A DNA stretch of 64,000 nucleotides from Vagococcus vulneris (GCF_003950515.1 NZ_NGJS01000010.1:1-64000), one strand, 5' to 3'. Positions 1-8,115 are shown, numbered from the stretch's first letter. The notes: generated by a model from the letters alone, not told the origin. Translations and numbers: made by a program.

Positions 1-67
1 GCTGGGAGTGGAAGTACAGTGATGTATGGAGCGGACCAGTACTAATCAATCGAGGACTTAACCAAAA
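1..67 (+). rRNA. 23S rRNA, 3' end (partial)
   Basis: The first bases match the conserved 3' end of bacterial 23S rRNA, with the motif GGACCAGTACTAATC followed by CGAGGACTTAACC. The gene enters from the left edge, so only its last 65-70 bases are present. A 5S gene and a tRNA array follow on the same strand, the usual rRNA operon order. Confidence 0.95.
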
Positions 68-144
68 AAACGGTGTCGATATGAAGATAAATAATTCAAC
101 TCCAGTTTTGAGTGAATACTCACTCAACAGAATAGGTAATAAAA

Positions 145-262
145 GTGCGGTGGCGATGGCAAAAAGGATACACCTGTAACCATGCCGAACACAGAAGTTA
201 AGCTTTTTAGCGCCGAGGGTAGTGAAGGGTTTCCCTTTGTGAGAGTAGGACGGTGCCGTGCT
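145..262 (+). rRNA. rrf: 5S rRNA
   Basis: The sequence carries the conserved 5S core motifs GGATACACCTGT, CATGCCGAACACAGAAG and GGGTTTCCC. The two ends can pair into the terminal stem (a144/g145 with c261/t262, including wobble pairs). It lies about 80 bases after the 23S end. Confidence 0.95.
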
Positions 263-273
263 TTTATTAGTTA

Positions 274-347
274 TCCGGCATAGCTCAGTTGGTAGTAGCG
301 CATGACTGTTAATCATGATGTCGTAGGTTCGAGTCCTACTGCCGGAG
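274..347 (+). tRNA. tRNA-Asn (GTT)
   Basis: Cloverleaf with acceptor stem TCCGGCA/TGCCGGA, anticodon GTT in the loop ctGTTaa, and T-arm GTTCGAGTC. The discriminator is G and no CCA is encoded. First tRNA after the 5S gene. Confidence 0.95.
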
Positions 348-376
348 TTGTTTTTATGGATGTAGTATTTGAATCT

Positions 377-465
377 GGAGAGTTGTCCGAGTGGCCGAAG
401 GAGCATGATTGGAAATCATGTAGGCGGTGATAACTGTCTCAAGGGTTCAAATCCCTTACTCTCCG
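377..465 (+). tRNA. tRNA-Ser (GGA)
   Basis: A class II tRNA of 89 bases with a long variable arm. The acceptor stem is GGAGAGT/ACTCTCC and the anticodon is GGA. CCA is not encoded. Confidence 0.95.
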
Positions 466-475
466 TAAACTTTAA

Positions 476-547
476 GGCCCGTTGGTCAAGCGGTTAAGAC
501 ACCGCCCTTTCACGGCGGTAACACGGGTTCGATTCCCGTACGGGTCA
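476..547 (+). tRNA. tRNA-Glu (TTC), copy 1
   Basis: Acceptor stem GGCCCGT/ACGGGTC and anticodon TTC. Identical to the second copy at 1462. CCA is not encoded. Confidence 0.95.
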
Positions 548-596
548 TTAATTATAGAAATATAATTAATGGTTAGTTGAATATAATCCAATAATA

Positions 597-669
597 GGTT
601 CCGTGGTGTAGGGGTTAACATGCCTGCCTGTCACGCAGGAGATCGCGGGTTCAAATCCCGTCGGGACCG
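597..669 (+). tRNA. tRNA-Asp (GTC)
   Basis: Acceptor stem GGTTCCG/CGGGACC with one G-T pair, anticodon GTC, discriminator G. CCA is not encoded. Confidence 0.95.
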
Positions 670-677
670 TATTTATT

Positions 678-750
678 GGCGCAGTAGCTCAGTTGGTAGA
701 GCAACGGATTGAAGCTCCGTGTGTCGGCAGTTCGATTCTGTCTTGCGCCA
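678..750 (+). tRNA. tRNA-Phe (GAA), copy 1
   Basis: Anticodon GAA and acceptor stem GGCGCAG/TTGCGCC, so position 7 forms a G-T pair. The second copy at 1566 has A there and forms a Watson-Crick pair. CCA is not encoded. Confidence 0.95.
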
Positions 751-753
751 TTT

Positions 754-834
754 GGAGGGATAGCGAAGTGGCTAAACGCGGCGGACTGTAAATCCGCTCC
801 TTTGGGTTCGGCAGTTCGAATCTGCCTCCCTCCA
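754..834 (+). tRNA. tRNA-Tyr (GTA), copy 1
   Basis: Class II tRNA of 81 bases, anticodon GTA, only three bases after tRNA-Phe. The Phe-Tyr pair recurs at 1566-1722. CCA is not encoded. Confidence 0.95.
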
Positions 835-841
835 TTATAAT

Positions 842-912
842 AGGGGTATAGTTTAGTGGTAGAACTACGGTCTCCAAAACCGTCAGCGTGGGTTCGAGTC
901 CTACTACCCCTG
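842..912 (+). tRNA. tRNA-Trp (CCA)
   Basis: Acceptor stem AGGGGTA/TACCCCT, anticodon CCA (loop ctCCAaa), discriminator G. The 3' CCA tail is not encoded. Confidence 0.95.
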
Positions 913-925
913 TTTAATTTAATAT

Positions 926-999
926 GGCGATTGTGGTGAAGTGGTTAACACATCGGATTGTGGTTCCGACATGCGTGGGTTCGATCCCCATCAGTCGCC
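926..999 (+). tRNA. tRNA-His (GTG), copy 1
   Basis: Anticodon GTG. The extra G at -1 (926) pairs with C73 (999), the usual tRNA-His identity pair. It is followed after 10 bases by tRNA-Gln. This His-Gln pair occurs three times in the array. Confidence 0.95.
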
Positions 1000-1009
1000 C
1001 TTTTATTTA

Positions 1010-1081
1010 TGGGCTATAGCCAAGCGGTAAGGCAACGGACTTTGACTCCGTCACTCGTTGGTTCGAATCCAGCTAGCCCAG
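1010..1081 (+). tRNA. tRNA-Gln (TTG), copy 1
   Basis: Acceptor stem TGGGCTA/TAGCCCA, anticodon TTG, discriminator G. CCA is not encoded. Confidence 0.95.
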
Positions 1082-1092
1082 TTTTAAGTAGC

Positions 1093-1163
1093 GGCGGTAT
1101 AGCCAAGTGGTAAGGCAGAGGTCTGCAACACCTTCATCATCGGTTCAAATCCGGTTACCGCCT
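1093..1163 (+). tRNA. tRNA-Cys (GCA)
   Basis: Acceptor stem GGCGGTA/TACCGCC, anticodon GCA, discriminator T. CCA is not encoded. Confidence 0.95.
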
Positions 1164-1182
1164 TTTTCTAATTAATATATAT

Positions 1183-1266
1183 GCCGGCGTGGCGGAATTG
1201 GCAGACGCGCTGGACTCAAAATCCTGTGCCCGCAAGGGCGTGCCGGTTCGACCCCGGCCGCCGGTA
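1183..1266 (+). tRNA. tRNA-Leu (CAA)
   Basis: Class II tRNA of 84 bases with a GC-rich variable arm. The anticodon loop is ctCAAaa, giving anticodon CAA. The first acceptor pair is G-T. CCA is not encoded. Confidence 0.93.
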
Positions 1267-1294
1267 TTAGTTAGATTTTTTAAAATAAATATAT

Positions 1295-1368
1295 GGCGAT
1301 TGTGGTGAAGTGGTTAACACATCGGATTGTGGTTCCGACATGCGTGGGTTCGATCCCCATCAGTCGCC
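1295..1368 (+). tRNA. tRNA-His (GTG), copy 2
   Basis: Same sequence as copy 1, with G-1 and C73 intact. Part of an approximately 160-base His-Gln block (1290-1450) repeated from 921-1081, including the intergenic bases. Confidence 0.95.
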
Positions 1369-1378
1369 CTTTTATTTA

Positions 1379-1450
1379 TGGGCTATAGCCAAGCGGTAAG
1401 GCAACGGACTTTGACTCCGTCACTCGTTGGTTCGAATCCAGCTAGCCCAG
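1379..1450 (+). tRNA. tRNA-Gln (TTG), copy 2
   Basis: Same sequence as the first tRNA-Gln and the same spacing from tRNA-His. CCA is not encoded. Confidence 0.95.
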
Positions 1451-1461
1451 TTTATTTTTTT

Positions 1462-1533
1462 GGCCCGTTGGTCAAGCGGTTAAGACACCGCCCTTTCACG
1501 GCGGTAACACGGGTTCGATTCCCGTACGGGTCA
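1462..1533 (+). tRNA. tRNA-Glu (TTC), copy 2
   Basis: Identical to tRNA-Glu at 476. CCA is not encoded. Confidence 0.95.
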
Positions 1534-1565
1534 TAATGTATTATTTAAATCATTCCAGTATGAAA

Positions 1566-1638
1566 GGCGCAATAGCTCAGTTGGTAGAGCAACGGATTGA
1601 AGCTCCGTGTGTCGGCAGTTCGATTCTGTCTTGCGCCA
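1566..1638 (+). tRNA. tRNA-Phe (GAA), copy 2
   Basis: Differs from copy 1 by G to A at acceptor position 7, which replaces a G-T wobble by an A-T pair. Otherwise identical. Confidence 0.95.
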
Positions 1639-1641
1639 TTT

Positions 1642-1722
1642 GGAGGGATAGCGAAGTGGCTAAACGCGGCGGACTGTAAATCCGCTCCTTTGGGTTCGGC
1701 AGTTCGAATCTGCCTCCCTCCA
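1642..1722 (+). tRNA. tRNA-Tyr (GTA), copy 2
   Basis: Same sequence as tRNA-Tyr copy 1, again three bases after tRNA-Phe. CCA is not encoded. Confidence 0.95.
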
Positions 1723-1743
1723 TTTTTTAATTAAAAATAATAT

Positions 1744-1817
1744 GGCGATTGTGGTGAAGTGGTTAACACATCGGATTGTGGTTCCGACATGCGTGGGTTC
1801 GATTCCCATCAGTCGCC
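1744..1817 (+). tRNA. tRNA-His (GTG), copy 3
   Basis: Third tRNA-His, with one C/T difference in the T stem relative to copies 1 and 2 (GATTCC rather than GATCCC). G-1 and C73 are kept. Confidence 0.95.
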
Positions 1818-1826
1818 TTTTTTTTT

Positions 1827-1898
1827 TGGGCTATAGCCAAGCGGTAAGGCAACGGACTTTGACTCCGTCACTCGTTGGTTCGAATCCAGCTAGCCCAG
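1827..1898 (+). tRNA. tRNA-Gln (TTG), copy 3
   Basis: Last gene of the tRNA array, same sequence as the other two tRNA-Gln genes. It follows tRNA-His after a T-run. Confidence 0.95.
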
Positions 1899-2450
1899 TA
1901 ACTTTTATTAGTGCATTGATAGAAAGAATAATTATTTTAAGTAATGAGAGCCGAATGGTTTTTGTTGCTTATTTGTTTGTCTTTAAAAATGAGTAATGTT
2001 CTATATTTATAGTTTCAAAAGCTTACAAATTCATGAGCTATATTTTGATTAGTTTAATTTTATTAATAAACCCATCTAGTGGTCTGCTAGAAAATGGAAT
2101 ATGTTGGTAAATATTATTCAAAATACTAATTGAATCAGACATTAATTCGTTGTTCAATAACAATAGGTCAGGGAAAGCTTATAAATTTTAGTTAATTCCT
2201 TGTTTAGACTAAGTAAATAGCCCCCTTATATCAGTCTTAGGCGAAGTGCTTTTAAATAAACGATAGTAGCGATATCATTAGAATTTTTTAAGAAGAGTTC
2301 CAAATGTGATTTATATAGTCTTTCAAATCAAGTAAAACTTGAGTACAGTGGTTATGAGACATGTGAATCTCTTTTTTTTAAAATGTGGTTTTGTCACTTT
2401 AATTTATCTGGAAAATTCATCTACATCAAAAATTATACAGCCATAAAAGT
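1899..2450. other. AT-rich intergenic stretch after the tRNA array
   Basis: No open reading frame with a ribosome binding site was found in these 550 bases. Bases 1957-2015 are a copy of sequence at 61531-61591 (see the repeat entries). No convincing hairpin-plus-T-run terminator for the tRNA operon was recognised here. Confidence 0.6.
1957..2015 (+). repeat. Dispersed repeat, copy A (inverted relative to 61531-61591)
   Basis: Read on the + strand, these 59 bases match the reverse complement of 61531-61591 with about six mismatches and one 2-base gap (hand alignment). The shared core is TTTTGTTGCTTATTT followed by TTTGTCTTTAAAA and, further on, ATTTATAGTTT. At the other site the core forms half of a long palindrome; here only one arm is present. 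Confidence 0.7.
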
Positions 2451-2488
2451 AAAAGAGGATAATACCTGAATAAGTATTATCCTCTTTT
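2451..2488 (-). terminator. Terminator of the MntR-type regulator gene
   Basis: Perfect 15-base arms (AAAAGAGGATAATAC at 2451-2465 and its complement at 2474-2488) with an 8-base loop. On the minus strand the hairpin directly follows the stop codon at 2488-2490 and is followed by T-rich sequence. Confidence 0.8.
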
Positions 2489-3141
2489 TAATGTGTAAAC
2501 AATAATTGGGCTTGTTTTAAGTTAAGATGAAAAGTTTGTTTTGAATGATTAATTGTAAAAACCATTAATTCATTAAAACTGTCAATTGTAATTATATTAA
2601 TCGTGTCTCCGATTTTCAAATCTATAGATGCTAAATAGTTAAGAATAAGTGAGTCATCCAGCACTCTTTCAAGAATGATACTCTCTCCAGATTGGCAAGT
2701 TGCGATTGACTTAAGTGCAGATTCACGGTAGTTATCAACCGTAGGAATGATACCGCCATGCGGGCATGTTTTTGGTTCATCTAAGTATTTGTATAAACGA
2801 TTAAAGAAAATAGGATCTTTAACATGCTCTAATTCTTCTGATAAATGATGAATTTCATGAAGTGAGTAGCCTAATTTTGTAAATAAAAATGTTTCGATAA
2901 TACGATGATTTCTAATGATGCTGATTGTTTGATTTAATCCCGCTAGTGTTAATTTTACACCAGTATAAGGTTTGTATTCTAATAATTGATCGTCACGGAG
3001 TTTTTCAACCATTTCTGTAACGGATGCAGGTGAGACTTTTAAATGGTTTGAGAGTGTTTTGTTTGAAACAAATTCGTCAATACCATTATTTTCATAGATA
3101 GCTTTTAAATAGTCTTCTTTATTACTTGATGATTTTGCCAT
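2488..3141 (-). CDS. DtxR/MntR-family metal-dependent transcriptional regulator
   Basis: A 217-residue member of the DtxR/MntR/ScaR family, which represses metal uptake genes when loaded with Mn2+ or Fe2+. The N-terminal winged helix (about 8-65) has the typical YLKAIYE and VSPASVTEMVEKL segments. The middle metal-binding and dimerisation domain includes LSEELEHVKDP and the CPHGG motif. The last 75 residues fit the FeoA/SH3-like domain. Length agrees with ScaR/SloR-type proteins (about 215). An upstream GTG at 3151-3153 is open in frame, but GGAGGG lies five bases before ATG at 3141, so that start is chosen. It is monocistronic with its own terminator. No metal transporter lies beside it, so the regulon cannot be read from context. 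Confidence 0.88.
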   Translation of the reverse strand: MAKSSSNKEDYLKAIYENNGIDEFVSNKTLSNHLKVSPASVTEMVEKLRDDQLLEYKPYTGVKLTLAGLNQTISIIRNHRIIETFLFTKLGYSLHEIHHLSEELEHVKDPIFFNRLYKYLDEPKTCPHGGIIPTVDNYRESALKSIATCQSGESIILERVLDDSLILNYLASIDLKIGDTINIITIDSFNELMVFTINHSKQTFHLNLKQAQLLFTH

Positions 3142-3290
3142 AGCACCCTCCACGTGATTGAGATATTTTGTCTAACTAATCTAGTATACCATAATTTTTA
3201 GAAATTATATAAACATTAAAGTAGTTTTATATTTTTTTGAATTTAGCTGTGATATACTTAGGTAGAATATTAGAAAGCGAGGAATAATGC

Positions 3291-3650
3291 ATGACAGTTT
3301 TTTATTGGTATCCTAAATGTTCTACATGTAAAAAAGCAAAAGCGTGGTTAGAAGAACATCATATCATATATGAAGAAATTAATATGATTGAACACCCTCC
3401 TGCTAAAGAGTTGCTTATTGAATGGATGGAAAATAATAAATATCCAATTCGACGTTTTTTTAATACAAGTGGTGCCAGATATCGTGAACAGCATTTAAAA
3501 AATATTGTTAATGATTTTTCTATAGATGAAGCAGCAGGCCGGCTGACTGTTGATGGAATGCTGATAAAACGTCCGATTATGCTTTTGGATAATAATCAGG
3601 TATTACTTGGTTTTAAAGAATTAGATTATGAGCAAGCTTTTTTAAAATAG
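3291..3650 (+). CDS. ArsC/Spx-family protein with CxxC motif
   Basis: A 119-residue thioredoxin-fold protein of the ArsC/Spx/YffB group. The N terminus FYWYPKCSTCKKAKAWL carries the CSTC redox motif (C10, C13), and RPIMLLDNNQVLLGF is the usual C-terminal strand region. Members include arsenate reductase-like thiol proteins and the RNA polymerase-binding regulator Spx. Here the pairing with a GcvH-like gene 19 bases downstream resembles the yusI-gcvH pair of Bacillus, so a redox role linked to lipoyl proteins is more likely than arsenate reduction. That role is an inference. GAGGA precedes the ATG. Confidence 0.85.
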   Translation: MTVFYWYPKCSTCKKAKAWLEEHHIIYEEINMIEHPPAKELLIEWMENNKYPIRRFFNTSGARYREQHLKNIVNDFSIDEAAGRLTVDGMLIKRPIMLLDNNQVLLGFKELDYEQAFLK

Positions 3651-3669
3651 TAGAGGTGAATAAAAAATT

Positions 3670-3945
3670 ATGACAGATAAGAATTTGTGGATCAAAGAAG
3701 AAGATGATTTAATTGTTGTCGGCCTAACGGTATCTGCACAAGATGATTTGGGGAAAATCAGTTTTGCATCTTTTCCTAAAGTAGGACAAAAAGTTTCACA
3801 AGGTGACGAAATTATAGAACTTGAAGCTGAAAAAGCAGTTGTTGAATATGAATCACCTGTGTCTGGTAAGATAGTAGAAATTAATAATCAAGATGTTACA
3901 TTACTGGATGAACCAAAAGCTTGGTTATATAAGGTAAAAAAATAG
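3670..3945 (+). CDS. GcvH-like lipoyl-domain protein
   Basis: A 91-residue protein similar to glycine cleavage H protein but shorter (full GcvH is about 125). The lipoyl hairpin is centred on ELEAEKAVVEYESPVSGKI, in which the Lys of EAEKA is the expected lipoylated residue. No gcvT or gcvP genes lie in the window. Stand-alone GcvH-like proteins in Gram-positive bacteria can act as lipoyl carriers for transfer to dehydrogenase E2 subunits, and that is the likely role here. It forms a two-gene unit with the ArsC/Spx-like gene and is followed by a strong terminator. Confidence 0.82.
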   Translation: MTDKNLWIKEEDDLIVVGLTVSAQDDLGKISFASFPKVGQKVSQGDEIIELEAEKAVVEYESPVSGKIVEINNQDVTLLDEPKAWLYKVKK

Positions 3946-3947
3946 TG

Positions 3948-3983
3948 AAAAAATGACAAACTATTAGAGGTTTGTCATTTTTT
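3948..3983 (+). terminator. Rho-independent terminator after the GcvH-like gene
   Basis: Stem AAAAAATGACAAAC paired with GTTTGTCATTTTTT around an 8-base loop, ending in a T-run, three bases after the stop codon. Confidence 0.9.
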
Positions 3984-4099
3984 CTTTTTAAATTCAGATA
4001 ATTAACTATATGACATTTCGCTTATGTTCAATTTGTGTTAAAATTAATTTGATAACTTGTGAAAAAATTATATAGATTATATGAAGTGAGGAATGTTAT

Positions 4100-4549
4100 A
4101 TGGCATTAGTTAAAATAGTATATGCGAGTATGACGGGTAATACCGAAGAAATATCTGAAATAATTGAAGATAAGTTTGTTGATGAAGGATTAGATGTCGA
4201 ACGTGAAGAGTGTTCTGATGTTGATTCGGATTTTTTTGATGACGCAGATGTTTGTGTTATTGCAACATATACTTATGGAGATGGAGACCTTCCATTTGAA
4301 TTTGAAGATTTTTTCTCAGATCTTCCTGATGAAGATTTGACAGGTAAAATTTATGGAGTTGTCGGTTCTGGAGACACAGAGTATGGTGAATTTTATTGTC
4401 AATCGGCGCGTGATTTTATCGAACAATTTGAAAAAACTGGTGCTAAAAGAGGTGCTGAATTAGTCTGTATAGAACATAATGCAGAAGATGAAGATTATGA
4501 TTTATTGCAAGGATTTGTTGATGAATTGACAGAAGCTGTGAATCAATAA
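4100..4549 (+). CDS. fld: Flavodoxin
   Basis: A 149-residue acidic FMN protein that carries single electrons between redox enzymes in the cytosol. The phosphate-binding loop SMTGNTEE lies at residues 10-17, and ATYTYGDGDLP and GSGDTEYGEFYC provide the isoalloxazine-binding loops. Length is typical of short-chain flavodoxins. The pyruvate oxidoreductase gene begins 31 bases downstream, so this is very probably its electron acceptor. GTGAGG precedes the ATG at 4100. Confidence 0.93.
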   Translation: MALVKIVYASMTGNTEEISEIIEDKFVDEGLDVEREECSDVDSDFFDDADVCVIATYTYGDGDLPFEFEDFFSDLPDEDLTGKIYGVVGSGDTEYGEFYCQSARDFIEQFEKTGAKRGAELVCIEHNAEDEDYDLLQGFVDELTEAVNQ

Positions 4550-4580
4550 ATTTTTTATTAATAAAAGAGAAGGTGTAAAG

Positions 4581-7500
4581 ATGGCACGTAAAATCACAAT
4601 GGATGGTAATACGGCAGCAGCTTATATATCATACGCATTTACTGAGGTTGCTGCAGTTTATCCAATAACTCCAAGCTCGACAATGGCGGAAGTGGTAGAA
4701 GAATGGTCAGTAAAAAATCGTAAAAATATCTTTGGAGAACCGGTGCAAGTCGTCAGTCTGCAGTCAGAAGCTGGGGCTGCAGGCACAGTGCATGGTTCTT
4801 TAAAAACAGGTGTTCTAACGTCTACCTATACTGCGTCACAAGGCTTATTATTAATGATTCCAAATATGTACAAAATTGCGGGAGAGTTACTCCCATCAGT
4901 CTTTCATGTGGCTAGTCGTGCGGTAACGACTAATGCGTTAAGTATTTTTGGCGATCATGGAGATGTGATGGCCGCGCGACAGACTGGTTTTTGCATGTTG
5001 GCTGAAAGTTCAGTACAGGAAGTAATGGATTTATCGGCGGTAGCTCATTTAGCTAGTATCAAGGCTAGTTTGCCATTTATTAATTTCTTTGATGGGTTTA
5101 GAACTAGCCATGAATTACAGAAAATAGAGACAATTCCTTATGATGAATTAGCTGAATTAGTGGACCAAGATGCATTGGCTCATTTTAGGTCAAGAGGGAT
5201 GAACCCGAACCGTCCGAATGTCTCTGGGACGGCACAAAATCCAGATATTCATTTTCAACAAAGAGAAACAATAAATGGACATTATGAAGAAGTTCCTAAA
5301 ATTGTTCAAAATTATATGAAACAAATAAATAATATTAGAGGAACAGATTATGATTTAACCAATTATTACGGTGCATCTGATGCTACTGAAGTAATAATTT
5401 CAATGGGTTCTGTGTCACCGACGATTCGTCAGACGGTTGATTATTTGAATAAAAAAGGCTGTAAAGTGGGCCACATTAATATACATTTATATCGACCATT
5501 TCCAACTGATAATTTGCTGGAAAAACTACCTGCAACAGTTGAAAAGGTCGCTGTTTTAGATAGGACTAAAGAACCAGGTGCTGATGGTGAGCCGTTGCTG
5601 TTAGATATTCAAAGTGCATTATATCGGCATATCAACCGCCCTATTGTAATCGGTGGGCGTTATGGTCTAGGATCTAAAGATGTGGCTCCAAATCAGATTA
5701 AAGCTATTTTTGATCATCTAAGACTTTCTCCTGATGATTTGAAGTATCGATTTACTATAGGTATTACTGACGATGCAACACATCTATCATTGCCATTGGG
5801 ACCGCAATTGGATTTAACACCAAATAATATTTTTCAAGCGAAATTCTGGGGGTTTGGTTCAGACGGTACAGTAGGAGCGAACAAACAAGCCATTAAAATA
5901 ATTGGTAATCATACAGATAAGTATGCACAAGGTTATTTTGCATATGATTCGAAAAAATCTGGCGGTTTGACTATCTCACATATTCGCTTTGGCGAGGAAC
6001 CGATTGATTCCACTTATTATGTTGAACAGGCAGATTTTATCGGATGTCATAACGCTTCATATATTCATAAATATGATTTAATTAATTCATTAAAACAAAG
6101 TGGTACTTTTATTTTAAATACTACTTGGGATGAACAACGTGTCAAACGATTGCTGCCTAAACGTTTGAAAAAAATGCTTGCAGATAAGCAAGCCGACTTT
6201 TATATTATCGATGCTATGTCTTTATCGCAAGAAGCGGGGCTTGGCAGACGGATTAATACTGCCATGTCTACAGCTTTCTTCGAGTTAACCAATTTATTGA
6301 CACGTGACGAATTTATTCCATATTTAAAGGACGAAGTTGAGAAAGCATATGGCAAAAAATCCGAAGAAATTGTGCGGCGTAATCATCAAGTAATCGATGA
6401 GACGTGTGAGCATATTGTCAAAATTAACATACCTGATGAATGGCATGAAATCGTTGTTGAAGAAGAAGTCATTGATCTTAATAAACCAAAATACGTTAGA
6501 GAAATTTTAGAACCTGTAAATCGCCAAGAGGGTGATTCATTAAGTGTGAAGCAGTTGATAGATAACGGCATGATAGATGGAACGATTCCAAGCGGTACTG
6601 CGGCATACGAAAAACGCGGTGTTGCATTAGAGGTTCCAGAATGGTTGCCGGAAACGTGCACAATGTGTAATGAATGTGCGTTTGTTTGTCCGCATGCAGC
6701 GATTAGACCATTTTTAGCGGATGATGAAGAAATGCAGGAAGCACCAGAAGGTTTTATTACGCGTGAAATGAAAGGTGCAGACGGTTTACTTTATCGAATT
6801 CAGGTATCTTTGGAAGATTGTACTGGTTGTGGATTATGTGTTGAAGCTTGTCCAGCAAAAGAAAAAGCATTAGTTATGCGTCCATATTCAGAACAAAAGG
6901 ATGAAGCAGTCAACTGGGCTTTTGCAATGACACTTAAACAGAAAGCTAATCCGGTAAAGAAAAAAGAAAGTATTAAAGGGTCACAATTTGAGAAACCGCT
7001 GATTGAATTTTCGGGAGCATGCTCTGGCTGTGGTGAAACATCCTACGTAAAATTACTGACACAACTTTATGGCGACCGTCTTATGATGTCAAACGCTACT
7101 GGTTGCTCATCTATTTGGGGAGGTTCAGCGCCTGCTACACCATATACAACAAATGATGAAGGTCAAGGTCCTGCATGGAGCAATTCTTTACTGGAAGATA
7201 ATGCTGAATATGGGTACGGTATGTATATTGCAAATAAGACACAGCGTCTGCATCTTAAACATCAGATGGAACGAGTTATAGAAGACTCAATCGGTTCAGA
7301 TTCATTGCGAGAACTCATGGTAGATTGGATAGACCACATGTTTGAAGGTGAAGGCTCTAGACAACGATCTACTAAATTGGAAGCAGCTTTATTAGAGGAA
7401 GTAGCCTTCTATCCAGAATTATTGCCAGTGTATGAACAACGAGATCTTTTTGTAAAACCAAGCCAATGGATAATTGGAGGCGATGGTTGGGCTTATGATA

Positions 7501-8114
7501 TAGGTTTCAGCGGTTTGGATCATGTATTAGCTAGTGGTGAGGACGTTAATTTATTTGTTATGGATAATGAAATGTATTCAAATACAGGTGGTCAAGTATC
7601 TAAAGCAACGCCAACTGGGGCAATTACAAAATTTACTGCGTCGGGTAAACGAACAGCTAAGAAAGATCTGGGTATGATGGCAATGACCTATGGACATGTT
7701 TATGTCGCACAAGTTTCCTTAAATGCTAATCCGGCACAAACAATAAAGGCAATTGCTGAAGCTGAAGCTTATCCGGGACCATCACTAATTATTGGTTTTG
7801 TTCCATGTATTAATCATGGAATAAAAGGCGGTATGAGTCATGCAATTGATTTTTCTAAGGAAGCTGTCGAATCAGGGTATTGGCCATTATATCGATATAA
7901 TCCGTTATTAATGGAAAAGGGTAAAGAACCAATGAGAATTGATTCTAAAAAAACAAATTATGATATGTTACCAGACTTCTTTAAACTTCAAACGCGTTTT
8001 TCTGCATTAAACAATGTTTTAAAAGATGAAGAGGAAGTATCACATCTTTTAGAAAAATCAGCAGATGATGCTATTGAAAAGAATCAACGATATAAAGAAC
8101 TTAGTGGCAAATAA
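4581..8114 (+). CDS. nifJ: Pyruvate:flavodoxin/ferredoxin oxidoreductase
   Basis: A 1177-residue single-chain enzyme oxidising pyruvate and CoA to acetyl-CoA and CO2, passing electrons to flavodoxin. Domains in order are the pyrimidine-binding domain with YPITPSSTMAE (about 24-34), the gamma domain, two ferredoxin-type clusters (CxxCxxCxxxCP starting at C693 and C747), the third-cluster cysteines SGACSGCG (about 812-819), and the TPP-binding C-terminal domain with GDGWAYDIGFSGLDH and DNEMYSNTGGQ. Length matches NifJ/PFOR (about 1170-1200). Such enzymes are oxygen-sensitive and uncommon in lactic acid bacteria. It sits directly after flavodoxin with its own AAGGTG ribosome binding site. Confidence 0.96.
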   Translation: MARKITMDGNTAAAYISYAFTEVAAVYPITPSSTMAEVVEEWSVKNRKNIFGEPVQVVSLQSEAGAAGTVHGSLKTGVLTSTYTASQGLLLMIPNMYKIAGELLPSVFHVASRAVTTNALSIFGDHGDVMAARQTGFCMLAESSVQEVMDLSAVAHLASIKASLPFINFFDGFRTSHELQKIETIPYDELAELVDQDALAHFRSRGMNPNRPNVSGTAQNPDIHFQQRETINGHYEEVPKIVQNYMKQINNIRGTDYDLTNYYGASDATEVIISMGSVSPTIRQTVDYLNKKGCKVGHINIHLYRPFPTDNLLEKLPATVEKVAVLDRTKEPGADGEPLLLDIQSALYRHINRPIVIGGRYGLGSKDVAPNQIKAIFDHLRLSPDDLKYRFTIGITDDATHLSLPLGPQLDLTPNNIFQAKFWGFGSDGTVGANKQAIKIIGNHTDKYAQGYFAYDSKKSGGLTISHIRFGEEPIDSTYYVEQADFIGCHNASYIHKYDLINSLKQSGTFILNTTWDEQRVKRLLPKRLKKMLADKQADFYIIDAMSLSQEAGLGRRINTAMSTAFFELTNLLTRDEFIPYLKDEVEKAYGKKSEEIVRRNHQVIDETCEHIVKINIPDEWHEIVVEEEVIDLNKPKYVREILEPVNRQEGDSLSVKQLIDNGMIDGTIPSGTAAYEKRGVALEVPEWLPETCTMCNECAFVCPHAAIRPFLADDEEMQEAPEGFITREMKGADGLLYRIQVSLEDCTGCGLCVEACPAKEKALVMRPYSEQKDEAVNWAFAMTLKQKANPVKKKESIKGSQFEKPLIEFSGACSGCGETSYVKLLTQLYGDRLMMSNATGCSSIWGGSAPATPYTTNDEGQGPAWSNSLLEDNAEYGYGMYIANKTQRLHLKHQMERVIEDSIGSDSLRELMVDWIDHMFEGEGSRQRSTKLEAALLEEVAFYPELLPVYEQRDLFVKPSQWIIGGDGWAYDIGFSGLDHVLASGEDVNLFVMDNEMYSNTGGQVSKATPTGAITKFTASGKRTAKKDLGMMAMTYGHVYVAQVSLNANPAQTIKAIAEAEAYPGPSLIIGFVPCINHGIKGGMSHAIDFSKEAVESGYWPLYRYNPLLMEKGKEPMRIDSKKTNYDMLPDFFKLQTRFSALNNVLKDEEEVSHLLEKSADDAIEKNQRYKELSGK

Positions 8115-8115
8115 G

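Noticed and set aside
1744-1817. Apparent T at the discriminator position of the third tRNA-His
   Set aside because: Correct pairing of the acceptor stem puts C1817 at position 73, so the G-1:C73 pair is intact.
689-1996. Three open frames across the tRNA array
   Set aside because: They lie entirely over tRNA genes and arise from repeated tRNA sequence; no ribosome binding sites.
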